From contig NZ_CP071596.1 in assembly GCF_017357105.1 (NCBI RefSeq), positions 3,782,001-3,846,000 on the forward strand: 64,000 bases of DNA. Reading direction: 5' to 3'. Both the position numbers and the translations under genes were made by a program. This stretch comes from Natronosalvus caseinilyticus (GTDB lineage Archaea > Halobacteriota > Halobacteria > Halobacteriales > Natrialbaceae). The notes below the pieces were generated by a model that made no database searches, was not told the origin of the DNA, and saw only the letters and a program-made list of their open reading frames with translations. Positions 41,818-50,446 of this stretch are shown here, one piece after another; position 1 is the first letter of the stretch, and every line of letters starts with the position of its first letter.

Positions 41818-42978
41818 ATGAGCGGACTCGATGTCGATCCCGTCGACGAGACCGACGCGGCCGAAGACGCGGACAACACGATCGAAGTGACGCCGACGGA
41901 ATCGGTCGACGACGGGGCCGACGAGGATATGGACGCGAGCGGGGACACAGATCGACAGACTATCGACGTCGAGCCATCCGACGAACCCGTCGACGGTCCC
42001 GCCTACGTCCTCTACGGCGGGAAAGGCGGCGTCGGCAAGACGACCATGGCCGCCGCGACGGCCCTCGACAGCGCCAGACGCGGAACCGCGACGCTCGTCG
42101 TCTCGACCGACCCAGCGCACTCCCTCTCTGACACCTTCGAGACCGAGATCGGGACCCGGCCCGAGCGCCTCCGGGAGGACATTCCACTCTTTGCGGCCGA
42201 GATCGATCCCGACGCGGCCCTCGAGGAGGGCCAGGCCGCGTTCATGGCCGAAGGCGGCCCCGACGCGCTGGGCGGCCTCGGCCAGTTCATGGGCGAGGAC
42301 ACGCCGATGGATATGCTCTTCGGCGGGACAATGCCCGGTGCCGACGAAGCCGCCGCGATGCAGACCCTCCTCGAGTACCTCGACGACGACCGATTCGACC
42401 GTGTGGTGGTCGACACGGCACCGACGGGCCATACCCTCCGATTGCTCCAGTTGCCAGAGATTATGGACACGATGATGGGCCGGATCATCAGCTTCCGCCA
42501 GCGCGTGGGCAGCATGGTCGACGGGATCAAGGGGATGTTCGGCGACGCCGGTGAGGCAGACGAAAACGACCTCCAGGACCTCGAGATCCTCCGAGAGCGC
42601 ATCGAACGCCTCCGCGCCGTACTCCAGGACCCCGAGCGAACCGACTTCCGGATCGTCATGGTCCCCGAAGAGATGAGCGTCCTCGAGTCGAAGCGACTGC
42701 GTGCCCAGTTGAACGAGTTCGACATTCCCGTCGGGACAGTCGTCGTCAATCGCGTGATGGAGCCGCTGGCTGAGGTCACCGACGACGTCGAGGGTGAGTT
42801 TCTACAGCCCGACCTCGAGTCCTGTGCGTTCTGCCAGCGCCGCTGGGACGTCCAGCAGAACGCGCTGATGGAGGCCCAGGACCTCTTTCGCGCGACCGAC
42901 GTGCGGCGCGTCCCGTTGTTCGCCGAGGAGGTCAAAGGCGAGTCGATGCTCGAGGTCGTGGCGGCCTGCTTGCGGTGA
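41818..42978 (+). CDS. ArsA/Get3-family ATPase with CxxC motif
   Basis: 386 aa. A ~60-residue acidic N-terminus precedes GGKGGVGKTTMAAA (67-80), the deviant Walker A of the SIMIBI ATPases. VVSTDPAHSLSDTFET (switch I region) and VVVDTAPTGHTLRLLQLPE follow. Residues 336-339 are Cys-x-x-Cys, as in Get3, where zinc bridges the dimer. It therefore resembles a tail-anchored protein targeting factor more than an arsenite pump. The acidic extension is unusual. Confidence 0.87.
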   Translation: MSGLDVDPVDETDAAEDADNTIEVTPTESVDDGADEDMDASGDTDRQTIDVEPSDEPVDGPAYVLYGGKGGVGKTTMAAATALDSARRGTATLVVSTDPAHSLSDTFETEIGTRPERLREDIPLFAAEIDPDAALEEGQAAFMAEGGPDALGGLGQFMGEDTPMDMLFGGTMPGADEAAAMQTLLEYLDDDRFDRVVVDTAPTGHTLRLLQLPEIMDTMMGRIISFRQRVGSMVDGIKGMFGDAGEADENDLQDLEILRERIERLRAVLQDPERTDFRIVMVPEEMSVLESKRLRAQLNEFDIPVGTVVVNRVMEPLAEVTDDVEGEFLQPDLESCAFCQRRWDVQQNALMEAQDLFRATDVRRVPLFAEEVKGESMLEVVAACLR

Positions 42979-42980
42979 CC

Positions 42981-43196
42981 TCAGGAAACGCTCAGGAGAA
43001 TCAGTCCGAATCCGACGAGCGTAATCACCACCCCAGACCCCTTCATCACGCGAATTCGATCGTCCCGGGAGACGCCGGCCGAGGCCGCGGCGCCGACCCC
43101 GCGTTCGGCCTGTGCGTCGATCATCCGCGGTGCCATCCGGATCCCGGCGACGCCGCTTACCACCAGCACCGCGCCGACGACGGCGAGCACGTTCAT
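42981..43196 (-). CDS. small two-helix membrane protein, uncharacterised
   Basis: 71 aa from the ATG at 43196 (MNVLAVVGAVLVVSGVAGI). Two hydrophobic helices (~1-20 and ~50-70) flank a polar loop with a basic patch (RDDRIRVMKGSG). No family recognised. Ends 2 nt from the stop of the convergent ArsA-type gene. Confidence 0.65.
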   Translation of the reverse strand: MNVLAVVGAVLVVSGVAGIRMAPRMIDAQAERGVGAAASAGVSRDDRIRVMKGSGVVITLVGFGLILLSVS

Positions 43197-43448
43197 CGAT
43201 CCTCCGCCTCCGTTCGGAGTGGTTTTCCGGTTGCCGCGGGTCTCGAGGAGCGAGGGTTTCGTCGAGCGAACATACGTGTCTCGACGGGGCACCTCGAGGA
43301 GCAAAGGCGCCCCGATATCGAGTGTCGTTCGTCGAACGTACGACCGGCGCCGTGGGTGGTCGGACAGCCGAGTGACGAATCGGCCGGCCGAATGGGCGCC
43401 GAATCGAGCGCCGCGAACGGTGGACGGCCGGGCAAAAAAGCGGGACCC

Positions 43449-43456
43449 CTAAATAC
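43449..43456 (+). promoter_or_regulatory. TATA-like box of the CtaA-CtaB fusion gene
   Basis: CTAAATAC ends ~28 nt before the GTG start at 43485. Confidence 0.45.
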
Positions 43457-43484
43457 ACGGAGACGAACCCTCCTCTAGAGACAC

Positions 43485-44906
43485 GTGTCATCGCCGCCGT
43501 TCCCTCGTCCGATCGAGACGCGCTCACGGTTCGCCGGGTTGCTGGCAGCGACCGCCGTCGGCGTCTACCTCCTGGTGATCGTCGGCGCGACCACGTCGCT
43601 GACGAACGCCGTCACCGCGTGCACGTCCTGGCCGGTGTGTGCCCCGCCTACCGACCCGCTGAGCCAGACCGAACTTGCGATTGCGTGGGGCCATCGCATC
43701 GCCGCCGTTTTCGTCGGCCTCCTGCTGATCGGCACGACCCTCGTGGCCGCGATCGGCGACGCCACCCGGCGCGTCCGGTGCGCCCTGTACGCCGCCGTCG
43801 CCCTGTACCCGATCCAGGTCGCCGTCGGCGCACTCACGGCGACGATGGGACCGCAGGCGCTGATCCCCGGATTACACCTCACCATCGGCGTCGCCATCTT
43901 CGCGTTCGTCGTCCTCGCGCTCGCGTGGGACCTCGAGGTCACCACCGGCTCGAACGACGACCGGATGGAGCCGCCGGAACCGATCGACACCGGCGACGCC
44001 CCGCCCCGACAGCTTCCCGACGGCGGACTCGCCAGAGCCCGGCTCACCGCCTACGCCTACTTCAAGATGATGAAGCCGCGGCTCATGTGGCTGCTGTGTC
44101 TGGTCGCCGCCGCCGGCATGGCGCTGGCCGCGGGGCCGGACCTCGAGGCCTCGACCATCGTCGCGACCCTCGGCGGCGGCGTCCTTGCCATCGGCGCCTC
44201 GGGGACGTTCAACCACGTCCTCGAGCGCGACATCGATAAGCAGATGTCCAGGACGGCTGACCGCCCGCTGGCGACCGACCTGATTCCGGTCCGGAACGCC
44301 CTGCTGTTCGGGTTGTTCCTCACAGCTGCGTCGATGACGGTCTTCCTGTCGATCAACGCGCTGGCGGCCGCCCTCGGCCTCGTAGCCATCCTCTTTTACA
44401 GCGTCGTCTACACGCTGTTGCTCAAGCCGAACACCGTCCAGAACACGGTCATCGGCGGGTTCGCCGGCGCGCTTCCGGCGCTCATTGGCTGGGCGGCCGT
44501 CACCAACGAGATCGGCGTCCCCGCCCTGGCGCTGGCGGGCCTGATCTTCCTCTGGACGCCCGCGCACTTCTACAACCTCGCGCTGGCCTACCAGGACGAC
44601 TACGCCCGCGGCGGCTTCCCGATGATGCCCGTCGTCCGGGGCGAAACCGTCACGCGAAAGCACATCCTGTATTACATCGGGGCGACGCTCGTCGGCGCGG
44701 TCGCGCTCGTCTGGCTCACGAACCTCGGCGCGCTCTACTCCGTCACCGTCGTGTGCTTTGGCGGCCTCTTCCTCTGGTTCGCCGTCGACCTCCACTTCGA
44801 GCAGACCGAACGGGCCGCGTTCCGCGCGTTCCACGCCTCGAACGCGTTCCTCGGGGCCGTCCTCGTGGCGATTCTGGTCGACGCGCTCGTCGTCGTCGGT
44901 GCGTGA
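43485..44906 (+). CDS. ctaB: fusion of a CtaA-like domain and haem O synthase (CtaB)
   Basis: 473 aa, GTG start, near a TATA-like box. Residues ~1-150 have four hydrophobic segments with a WGHRIAAVFVG His and a second GLHLTIGV His, as in one half of CtaA/Cox15 haem A synthase. Residues ~190-470 are the UbiA farnesyltransferase domain: KPRLMWLLCLVAAAG, FNHVLERDIDKQMSRTADRPLAT and YQDDYARGGFPMMPVVRGE. It makes haem O from protohaem, and the half-CtaA may assist haem A formation. The fusion is seen in other haloarchaea. Confidence 0.92.
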   Translation: MSSPPFPRPIETRSRFAGLLAATAVGVYLLVIVGATTSLTNAVTACTSWPVCAPPTDPLSQTELAIAWGHRIAAVFVGLLLIGTTLVAAIGDATRRVRCALYAAVALYPIQVAVGALTATMGPQALIPGLHLTIGVAIFAFVVLALAWDLEVTTGSNDDRMEPPEPIDTGDAPPRQLPDGGLARARLTAYAYFKMMKPRLMWLLCLVAAAGMALAAGPDLEASTIVATLGGGVLAIGASGTFNHVLERDIDKQMSRTADRPLATDLIPVRNALLFGLFLTAASMTVFLSINALAAALGLVAILFYSVVYTLLLKPNTVQNTVIGGFAGALPALIGWAAVTNEIGVPALALAGLIFLWTPAHFYNLALAYQDDYARGGFPMMPVVRGETVTRKHILYYIGATLVGAVALVWLTNLGALYSVTVVCFGGLFLWFAVDLHFEQTERAAFRAFHASNAFLGAVLVAILVDALVVVGA

Positions 44907-45149
44907 TCCCAGAGCGGGTAACCAGCCGTTATCGATTCCGACACGCTCGAGTCGACTGTCCACGCCGACCCTTCCGGTTTCGTGGCACCTCGAGTCGCCG
45001 ATAATCCTGGATTAGTCGTCCAGACAGTCGATCGTCGACTCGGGTGGCAGTCACAGCCGGCAGCGCGGAGCCTCGAGGCCGCGAACCAGCGGCTCGAACG
45101 GTCGACCGCCTTTTAGGGCGCCCTGGTTGGAGCCGACTCGAGGATAAAC

Positions 45150-45608
45150 ATGAGCGACTCATCACGCGGTTCGACGGATGCGACAGTCGACGACCGAACG
45201 ACGCGAACGGCGCGAGGGAACGCGAGCGGCCAGAAGTGGCTCAGCGGATTCGTCTCGCTGATCGGCCTCTGGATCGCGGTCTCGCCGTTCGTCTACGGGA
45301 CGGCGGAGACGGCCATCTGGAACAACGCGCTCGTGGGCGCGTCGATCTTCCTGCTCGCCGGCTACAACTACTACCGGATCCAGTCGGCTCACCCCTCGAG
45401 TACGCCCGCGATGGCACTCGTGACGATCCTGGGATTGTGGGTACTGCTCTCGCCGTTCGTGCTCGCGTACGGGACCGACGCCAGTGGCGCCTACTGGAGC
45501 ACCATCGTCTCGGGTGCCCTGACGGCGCTGCTCGCCGGCTACGTCGCCTACGCCGGGAGCCGCACGCCGACCGCGGCCGGAGTGGACGCGGCCGAAGATG
45601 CCCGGTGA
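45150..45608 (+). CDS. SPW-repeat membrane protein
   Basis: 152 aa. Two copies of the SPW repeat, W-I-A-V-S-P-F (residues ~40-55) and W-V-L-L-S-P-F (~95-105), each followed by a WNNALVGASIFLLAGYN-like helix, give four membrane helices. Function unknown. It has a GAGGAT Shine-Dalgarno and a CCTTTTAGG element ~37 nt upstream. The gene is free-standing between CtaB and the LLM oxidoreductase. Confidence 0.78.
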   Translation: MSDSSRGSTDATVDDRTTRTARGNASGQKWLSGFVSLIGLWIAVSPFVYGTAETAIWNNALVGASIFLLAGYNYYRIQSAHPSSTPAMALVTILGLWVLLSPFVLAYGTDASGAYWSTIVSGALTALLAGYVAYAGSRTPTAAGVDAAEDAR

Positions 45609-45734
45609 CGGTGGCTATCAGCCGAGATAGTCGAGGTGCTCGCTGACAGTGTCTGCCGGCCGAGACGGCCGAGGCGCCTCGAGAATGTGACCGGCCGGGT
45701 CGAACGCGATCCGACACCACCCTCGGACCCAACT

Positions 45735-46691
45735 CTACCTGACCTCGGGCAGCACCGTCTCCGCGTAGAACTCGATCGCGCGCTCCTCCTCGTCGCCGAT
45801 CTGGTGGACGTAGACGTGGTCGAACCCGGCGTCGACCGCCTCCTCGAGCGAATCGACGTGCGCGTTGGGGTCGGGATCGGTCACCGTCGACCCCTCCGCG
45901 ATGTCCTCCTTCTCGACCATCTGGGTCGCCTGCTCGAAGTGGGCCGGGCTCGGAAGCGCCTGGCTCAGCTCGCCCGGGAGCGCGCCGTTCGGCCACATTT
46001 CGTACACCGTGTCGATCGCCTCCTCCTCGCTGTCGGCGTAGCAGACGTCGAGCTGGGTGTAGGTCGGTCCGTCCCCGCCGGCGTCCTCGTAGGCCTCGAT
46101 GACCTCCTCCTGTGGGCCGACGGTCCAGAGGCCATCACCTTCCGCGGCGGCCATCCTGGCAGTTTTCGGACCGAACGCCGAGACGACGACGTCGGGGTCC
46201 TCGTCGGGCACGGTGTAGAGCCTCGCGTCCTCGACGGTGAAGTGCTCCCCGTGGAAACTGATCGGCTCGCCCGTCCAGAGTTCGCGCATGACGTGGATGG
46301 CCTCGTCGAGCATCTCGAGGCGAACCGAGTGCTCGGGCCAGCGCTCGCCGACGACGTGTTCGTTCAGGTTCTCGCCGGTTCCGACCCCGAAGGTGAACCG
46401 GCCGTCGGCCAGCTCCTGGACCGTCGCGACGGCCTGGGCGACGTTAACCGGGTGGATGCGGACGATGGGGCAGGTGACGCCGACACCAATCTCGATCTCC
46501 TCGGTTTCCCGGGCGATCGCGCCGAGGGTGCTCCAGACGAACGGGGACTCGCCCTGGGCGCTGATCCAGGGGTGAAAGTGATCCGAGATGGAGACGAAGT
46601 CGAAGCCGGCCTCCTCGGCAGCGACCGCGAGGTCGACGAGTCGGTCAGGGCCCTGTTCCTCGCTCGAGAGCGTGTACCCGAACTGGGTCAT
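45735..46691 (-). CDS. LLM-class F420-dependent oxidoreductase
   Basis: 318 aa from the ATG at 46691 (MTQFGYTLSSEEQ). It has the luciferase-like TIM-barrel with SISDHFHPWISAQGESPFVWSTLGAIARETEEIEIGVGVTCPIVRIHPVNVAQAVATVQ and GENLNEHVVGERWPEHSVRLEML, typical of the F420-dependent glucose-6-phosphate dehydrogenase-like group. Next to the sugar-transport operon, so a sugar phosphate or alcohol substrate is possible, but not shown. Confidence 0.85.
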   Translation of the reverse strand: MTQFGYTLSSEEQGPDRLVDLAVAAEEAGFDFVSISDHFHPWISAQGESPFVWSTLGAIARETEEIEIGVGVTCPIVRIHPVNVAQAVATVQELADGRFTFGVGTGENLNEHVVGERWPEHSVRLEMLDEAIHVMRELWTGEPISFHGEHFTVEDARLYTVPDEDPDVVVSAFGPKTARMAAAEGDGLWTVGPQEEVIEAYEDAGGDGPTYTQLDVCYADSEEEAIDTVYEMWPNGALPGELSQALPSPAHFEQATQMVEKEDIAEGSTVTDPDPNAHVDSLEEAVDAGFDHVYVHQIGDEEERAIEFYAETVLPEVR

Positions 46692-46876
46692 GTCCGTTCG
46701 TTTCACGGGCCACGGGAGTAGTCGCTACACTTGCATACGCCACTCGCCGGCGGTGGTCGTCTCGAGGCTCACCAGGATCGGGCAGCCGATTCGCACGCGT
46801 TCGGCAATCCGGAGCGGATCTGGCCCGCAATGTGACTCGCGATAGTGTCGGAACTCGTTCGCGCGAGCGTCACGCC

Positions 46877-46926
46877 ATGGGACGTGGAAATTGAGGACGC
46901 TTTGGGACGTGAAAACTGGAGAACGT
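46877..46926. repeat. imperfect 25-bp tandem duplication downstream of the malG-type gene
   Basis: Two copies starting with GGGACGTG (46877-46901 and 46902-46926), imperfectly conserved, lie just past the stop of the permease gene at 46953. Confidence 0.5.
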
Positions 46927-46952
46927 TGCTCGAGGGCGGGCTACCCCTACCC

Positions 46953-48032
46953 CTACCCCGAGACGCCGCCGAAGGAGAGTCCACTCTCGATGTAGCGCTG
47001 GGCGAACATGTAGACGAACACGATGGGCGAGGCGTACACCAGTGCGAACGCCGAGAACCGCCCCCACGGTACTGTGTAGGTGTCGACCAGGCTGAACAGC
47101 CCGACGGGGAGCGTGTAGTTCTCGGGACGCAACACCAGCTGGGCGACGATGAACTCCATCCACCCGGTGAGGAAGATGAAGATGAAGATCGTCGCCAGCC
47201 CCGGCTTCGCCAGCGGCAGGACGATCTCCCAGGCGACGCGGAACGGGGAGGCCCCGTCCATGATCGCCGCCTCCTCGTAGGAGACCGGAATCGAGTCCAT
47301 GTACGTCTTCAATAGCCAGGTGTTGAACGGTACGGCCATCGCCGCGTAGTAGACCGCCAACACGAGTTTGTTGTTGGTGAGCCCGGTGCTCGAGAAGATT
47401 GTGTACAGAGCGATCAGCGCCGCGATGCCGAGGCCGCCGCCGATCTGGGTGAACAGAATGTAGCCGTAGAGCAGCTTCATCCGGCCGGCGAACTCCCGGC
47501 GAGAGAACGCGTAGGCGGCCGGGACGATGAGTGACATGGCGATCACGACGGTGGCGACGCCGATGAACAGGCTGTTCCAGAAGTACCTGGGGAAGTCAGA
47601 CGTCGTGTCGACGTAGTTGCTCGCGTCGAGGAAGACGATGCGCGGCCACTCGAAGTAGTACACGACGTCGGTAAAGGGAACGGCGATCCGGACGATTGCG
47701 CCGGGAATGTACAGGTCGCCAACGACCCAGACGAACGCCTCCGGGCTGAATTCCTTGGGGATCAGACCCGCGCTGTCGGTGGAGTAAAGCGTGGCCCCGT
47801 CTCCCTGCAGGGCGATCATGAGTACCCAGTAGATGGGGATCAACAGCACGAAGACGAACGCGAGCGTCGCGAGCGTCGAGACGGCGGGGATCAACACGTC
47901 CCGCGGCGAGATCGTTCCCCGCTTGACTCCCTCGATCGTGTACTCCACGTCGGCCCGGAATTCGGCCGGCTTGTCGATTGCCGTGCGTACGTCGCGTGCG
48001 AGTTTTCGGCGAATACTTTCGAGCATCGTCAT
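46953..48032 (-). CDS. malG: sugar ABC transporter permease, MalG type
   Basis: 359 aa from the ATG at 48032 (MTMLESIRR), with GGGGGTGAACTAA upstream as Shine-Dalgarno. It has an N-terminal cytoplasmic stretch, then six membrane helices. The EAA loop that contacts the ATPase is EEAAIMDGASPFRVAWEIVLPLAKPG (residues ~265-290). It forms the channel with the MalF-type partner encoded immediately upstream, whose stop lies 2 nt before the start of this gene. Confidence 0.92.
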   Translation of the reverse strand: MTMLESIRRKLARDVRTAIDKPAEFRADVEYTIEGVKRGTISPRDVLIPAVSTLATLAFVFVLLIPIYWVLMIALQGDGATLYSTDSAGLIPKEFSPEAFVWVVGDLYIPGAIVRIAVPFTDVVYYFEWPRIVFLDASNYVDTTSDFPRYFWNSLFIGVATVVIAMSLIVPAAYAFSRREFAGRMKLLYGYILFTQIGGGLGIAALIALYTIFSSTGLTNNKLVLAVYYAAMAVPFNTWLLKTYMDSIPVSYEEAAIMDGASPFRVAWEIVLPLAKPGLATIFIFIFLTGWMEFIVAQLVLRPENYTLPVGLFSLVDTYTVPWGRFSAFALVYASPIVFVYMFAQRYIESGLSFGGVSG

Positions 48033-48034
48033 GG

Positions 48035-49027
48035 TTAGTTCACCCCCTCTGCCAGCTGCCCCTTCCAGACCGCGGCGAGCATGAAGATGCCGATGAAGAC
48101 GACGGCGGTCATCATGATCGCGGCCCCGGCCCCGTAGGCGTCGAACGTGAACGCTTCCCGGTAGCCGTACAGGATGATGAGTTCGTTCGCTCGACCCGGT
48201 CCGCCCCGGTTGAACACGTAGGGGATCAGGAACTGGGTGAACGACGCCGCAGCGGTCAGGATTGCCGCGAACATTACGGGTCGTTTGATCGACGGCACGG
48301 TTACGTTCAGGAATCGGTGAATGAAGCCAGCGCCGTCGACCTTCGCGGCGTCGATCAGGTCGTCCGGGACGGCCTGGAGCGCGCTCACGGTGATGATCAC
48401 CATGAAGGGGTACGCCAGCCACATCTCGGTCAGCAGGTAGGTCCCGAACGCGAGCCATCGGTCGTTGAACCACGATTTCGGCGCCATGCCGAAGACGGCA
48501 ATCGCCTGGTTCGCCAGGCCGAACCGAGCCGAGCTGAACACCCCCCTCCAGATGGTGATCGTGAATATCGGTGGCAGGGCCCACGGGATGATGATGATCG
48601 ACCGGAGATACCGCTTTCCGCGGACGCGGTCGCTCGTCACGAGCATCGCGAGGAAGATGCCGAAGGCCACCTTGAGCGTGACACTCAGCACGACGAACAG
48701 CCACGTGATTCCGAGCGAATTCCAGAAGGCGGGATCGGACAGAACCGACACGTAATTCTCCAGACCGACGAAGTTCTCCACCCCGCGCAGGCCGAAGAAG
48801 CCAGTTATTCCGCCGGGGCCGTCCTGGAAGACGGTCGCTGGTTCGGCGTCCGTAAAGGACAGGTAGATCGTAAACAGGAGCGGGAAGAACATGAACAGCG
48901 AGAAGAAAAACAGACCCGGCAAGACCAGGAACAACGCGCTGTTGTCACTGATCCACGCTCGCATTGACTCCGGTACTACCGCACGGTACCCGTCCCGTGA
49001 GCGCGCTCCGGCTGAAGAAAGGCTCAT
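48035..49027 (-). CDS. malF: sugar ABC transporter permease, MalF type
   Basis: 330 aa. MRAWISDNSALFLVLPGLFFFSLFMFFPLLFTIYLSF begins the first helix, and six helices follow. The EAA motif is AAKVDGAGFIHRFLNVTVPSIKRPV. The gene directly follows the binding protein (14-nt gap). Together with MalG, the binding protein and the MalK-type ATPase (53154-54284) it makes a maltodextrin or related oligosaccharide importer. Confidence 0.92.
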   Translation of the reverse strand: MSLSSAGARSRDGYRAVVPESMRAWISDNSALFLVLPGLFFFSLFMFFPLLFTIYLSFTDAEPATVFQDGPGGITGFFGLRGVENFVGLENYVSVLSDPAFWNSLGITWLFVVLSVTLKVAFGIFLAMLVTSDRVRGKRYLRSIIIIPWALPPIFTITIWRGVFSSARFGLANQAIAVFGMAPKSWFNDRWLAFGTYLLTEMWLAYPFMVIITVSALQAVPDDLIDAAKVDGAGFIHRFLNVTVPSIKRPVMFAAILTAAASFTQFLIPYVFNRGGPGRANELIILYGYREAFTFDAYGAGAAIMMTAVVFIGIFMLAAVWKGQLAEGVN

Positions 49028-49041
49028 TGGTGGTCAGACGT

Positions 49042-50370
49042 TCAGTTCCAGGCGTCCTGAATTTGACTCTCGGCGTCGGCCATCGCATCCTCGACGGACT
49101 TGTTGCCGTTGAGAGCCTCGAACCACTCGGTCTCGAGCGGTTCCCAGACGGCCTGGAAGTCGGCGGCGGTCGGCATCGGGTTGCCCTGGTTCACGGCCGC
49201 GGAGAAGCCCTGCAAGTTGTCGGACAGTGCATCCGATTCTTCGCCGTCGTCCGCGAAGGCGTTGTGGACCGGGATGAACCCGTGTTTGTCCGCCTGTTCG
49301 GCGATCAGGCTCGTGTTGGTCGTGTACCACTCCGCGAACCCGATTGCCGAATCGGCTCGCTCCTGGTCTTCGTCCATCGCGGCGGCGAAGTAGAACAGCT
49401 GGACGCCCGTGAACGGGCTGGGCTCGTTGCCCTCGACCTCGGGCCACGGTGCGATACCGTAGTCGAGGTCGTTGTCCTCGAAGTTGCCGAGGTTCCACGG
49501 GCCAGTGATGAGGAACGGCGAGTTGCCCTCGATGAACACCGACTGCTGGGCCTCTCCGCCGGGATCGGCCGGCATGTAGTCCCAGACGTTATCGATGACG
49601 TACTGGAAGCCGGCGATGGTCTCGTCGTTCGTGAGGCCGAGTTCGCCCGACTCCTCGTCGTAGTAGTAGCCGCCGAAGCCGTGTGGGAACGCGCTGACGT
49701 GGTAAGCGTCCATCGGCCAGGTGAACCCGTAGGTGTTGTCCTCGGGAGCGTGGTACTCCTCGGCGATCTCGAGCACTTCATCGAACGTCTCGGGCGCCTC
49801 GTCGACGTACTCCTTGTTGTAGACGAGAGCGACGGTTTCGGCTGCGAATGGCAGGCCGAGGGTCGCGCCGTCGTAGCGCGCCGAGTTCGCGTTCTCCCCG
49901 AAGTACTCCTCGGGATCGATGTTGAGGTTGTCGCTCTGGTCGCTCAGGAAGCCGTTTTCGTAGTACTTCCCGACCCAGTCGTGGGCCCAGACGAACAGTT
50001 CGGGACCGTCGCCGGCGGGGATCGACGCCGTCGTCTGATCCTCGAGTTCCGACACCGCGTTCGGGCTGATCGTGATGTCGTAGCTGCCGTTGAACTCCTC
50101 GACGTACGAGGTGAAGGAGTCCTGTTCGCCTTCGCTGAGGTCGTGCCAGAGTTCTGCCTCGCCGGAGACGCCCTCGGGTTCGACGGTCGGCCAGTCTTCG
50201 TCCTCCTCGTAGTCTCCGTTGCCGTTCCCGTTGCCGTTTCCATTGCCATCCCCGTTGCCGTTTCCGTTCCCATCACCGTTGCCGCTGGGATCTTCGGTAC
50301 TGATACATCCTGCCAGGGCACCTGCCGCCGAGGCACCCGCGAGGTACTTCACCAGCGTCCTCCTATCCAT
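49042..50370 (-). CDS. malE: sugar-binding lipoprotein of the ABC importer
   Basis: 442 aa from ATG 50370 (ATG 50376 adds two residues; the TATA box at 50394-50399 fits 50370). The signal MDRRTLVKYLAGASAAGALAGC combines a Tat motif (RRTLVK) and a lipobox (LAGC). A Gly/Asn/Asp linker encoded by GGAAAC/GGCAAC-type repeats follows, then the periplasmic-type binding fold (ELWHDLSEGEQDSFTSYVEEFNGSYDI; GLPFAAETVALVYNKEYVDEAPETFDE), like family 1 sugar-binding proteins. Ligand by context: maltodextrin or a related glucan. Confidence 0.92.
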   Translation of the reverse strand: MDRRTLVKYLAGASAAGALAGCISTEDPSGNGDGNGNGNGDGNGNGNGNGNGDYEEDEDWPTVEPEGVSGEAELWHDLSEGEQDSFTSYVEEFNGSYDITISPNAVSELEDQTTASIPAGDGPELFVWAHDWVGKYYENGFLSDQSDNLNIDPEEYFGENANSARYDGATLGLPFAAETVALVYNKEYVDEAPETFDEVLEIAEEYHAPEDNTYGFTWPMDAYHVSAFPHGFGGYYYDEESGELGLTNDETIAGFQYVIDNVWDYMPADPGGEAQQSVFIEGNSPFLITGPWNLGNFEDNDLDYGIAPWPEVEGNEPSPFTGVQLFYFAAAMDEDQERADSAIGFAEWYTTNTSLIAEQADKHGFIPVHNAFADDGEESDALSDNLQGFSAAVNQGNPMPTAADFQAVWEPLETEWFEALNGNKSVEDAMADAESQIQDAWN

Positions 50371-50392
50371 TGTCATGGTGAATACGTGATGA

Positions 50393-50400
50393 ATTATAAC
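50393..50400 (-). promoter_or_regulatory. TATA box of the ABC importer operon
   Basis: GTTATAAT on the minus strand, centred 26 nt before ATG 50370. Confidence 0.55.
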
Positions 50401-50446
50401 TTCACCTATTTAGTCCTTTGGATGCGGATGCCAACCACACTCGTGG

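Noticed and set aside
40522-42432. 636-codon minus-strand ORF opposite the aminotransferase and ArsA-type genes
   Set aside because: It spans two clear plus-strand genes and the intergenic repeats; no domain, so a shadow ORF.
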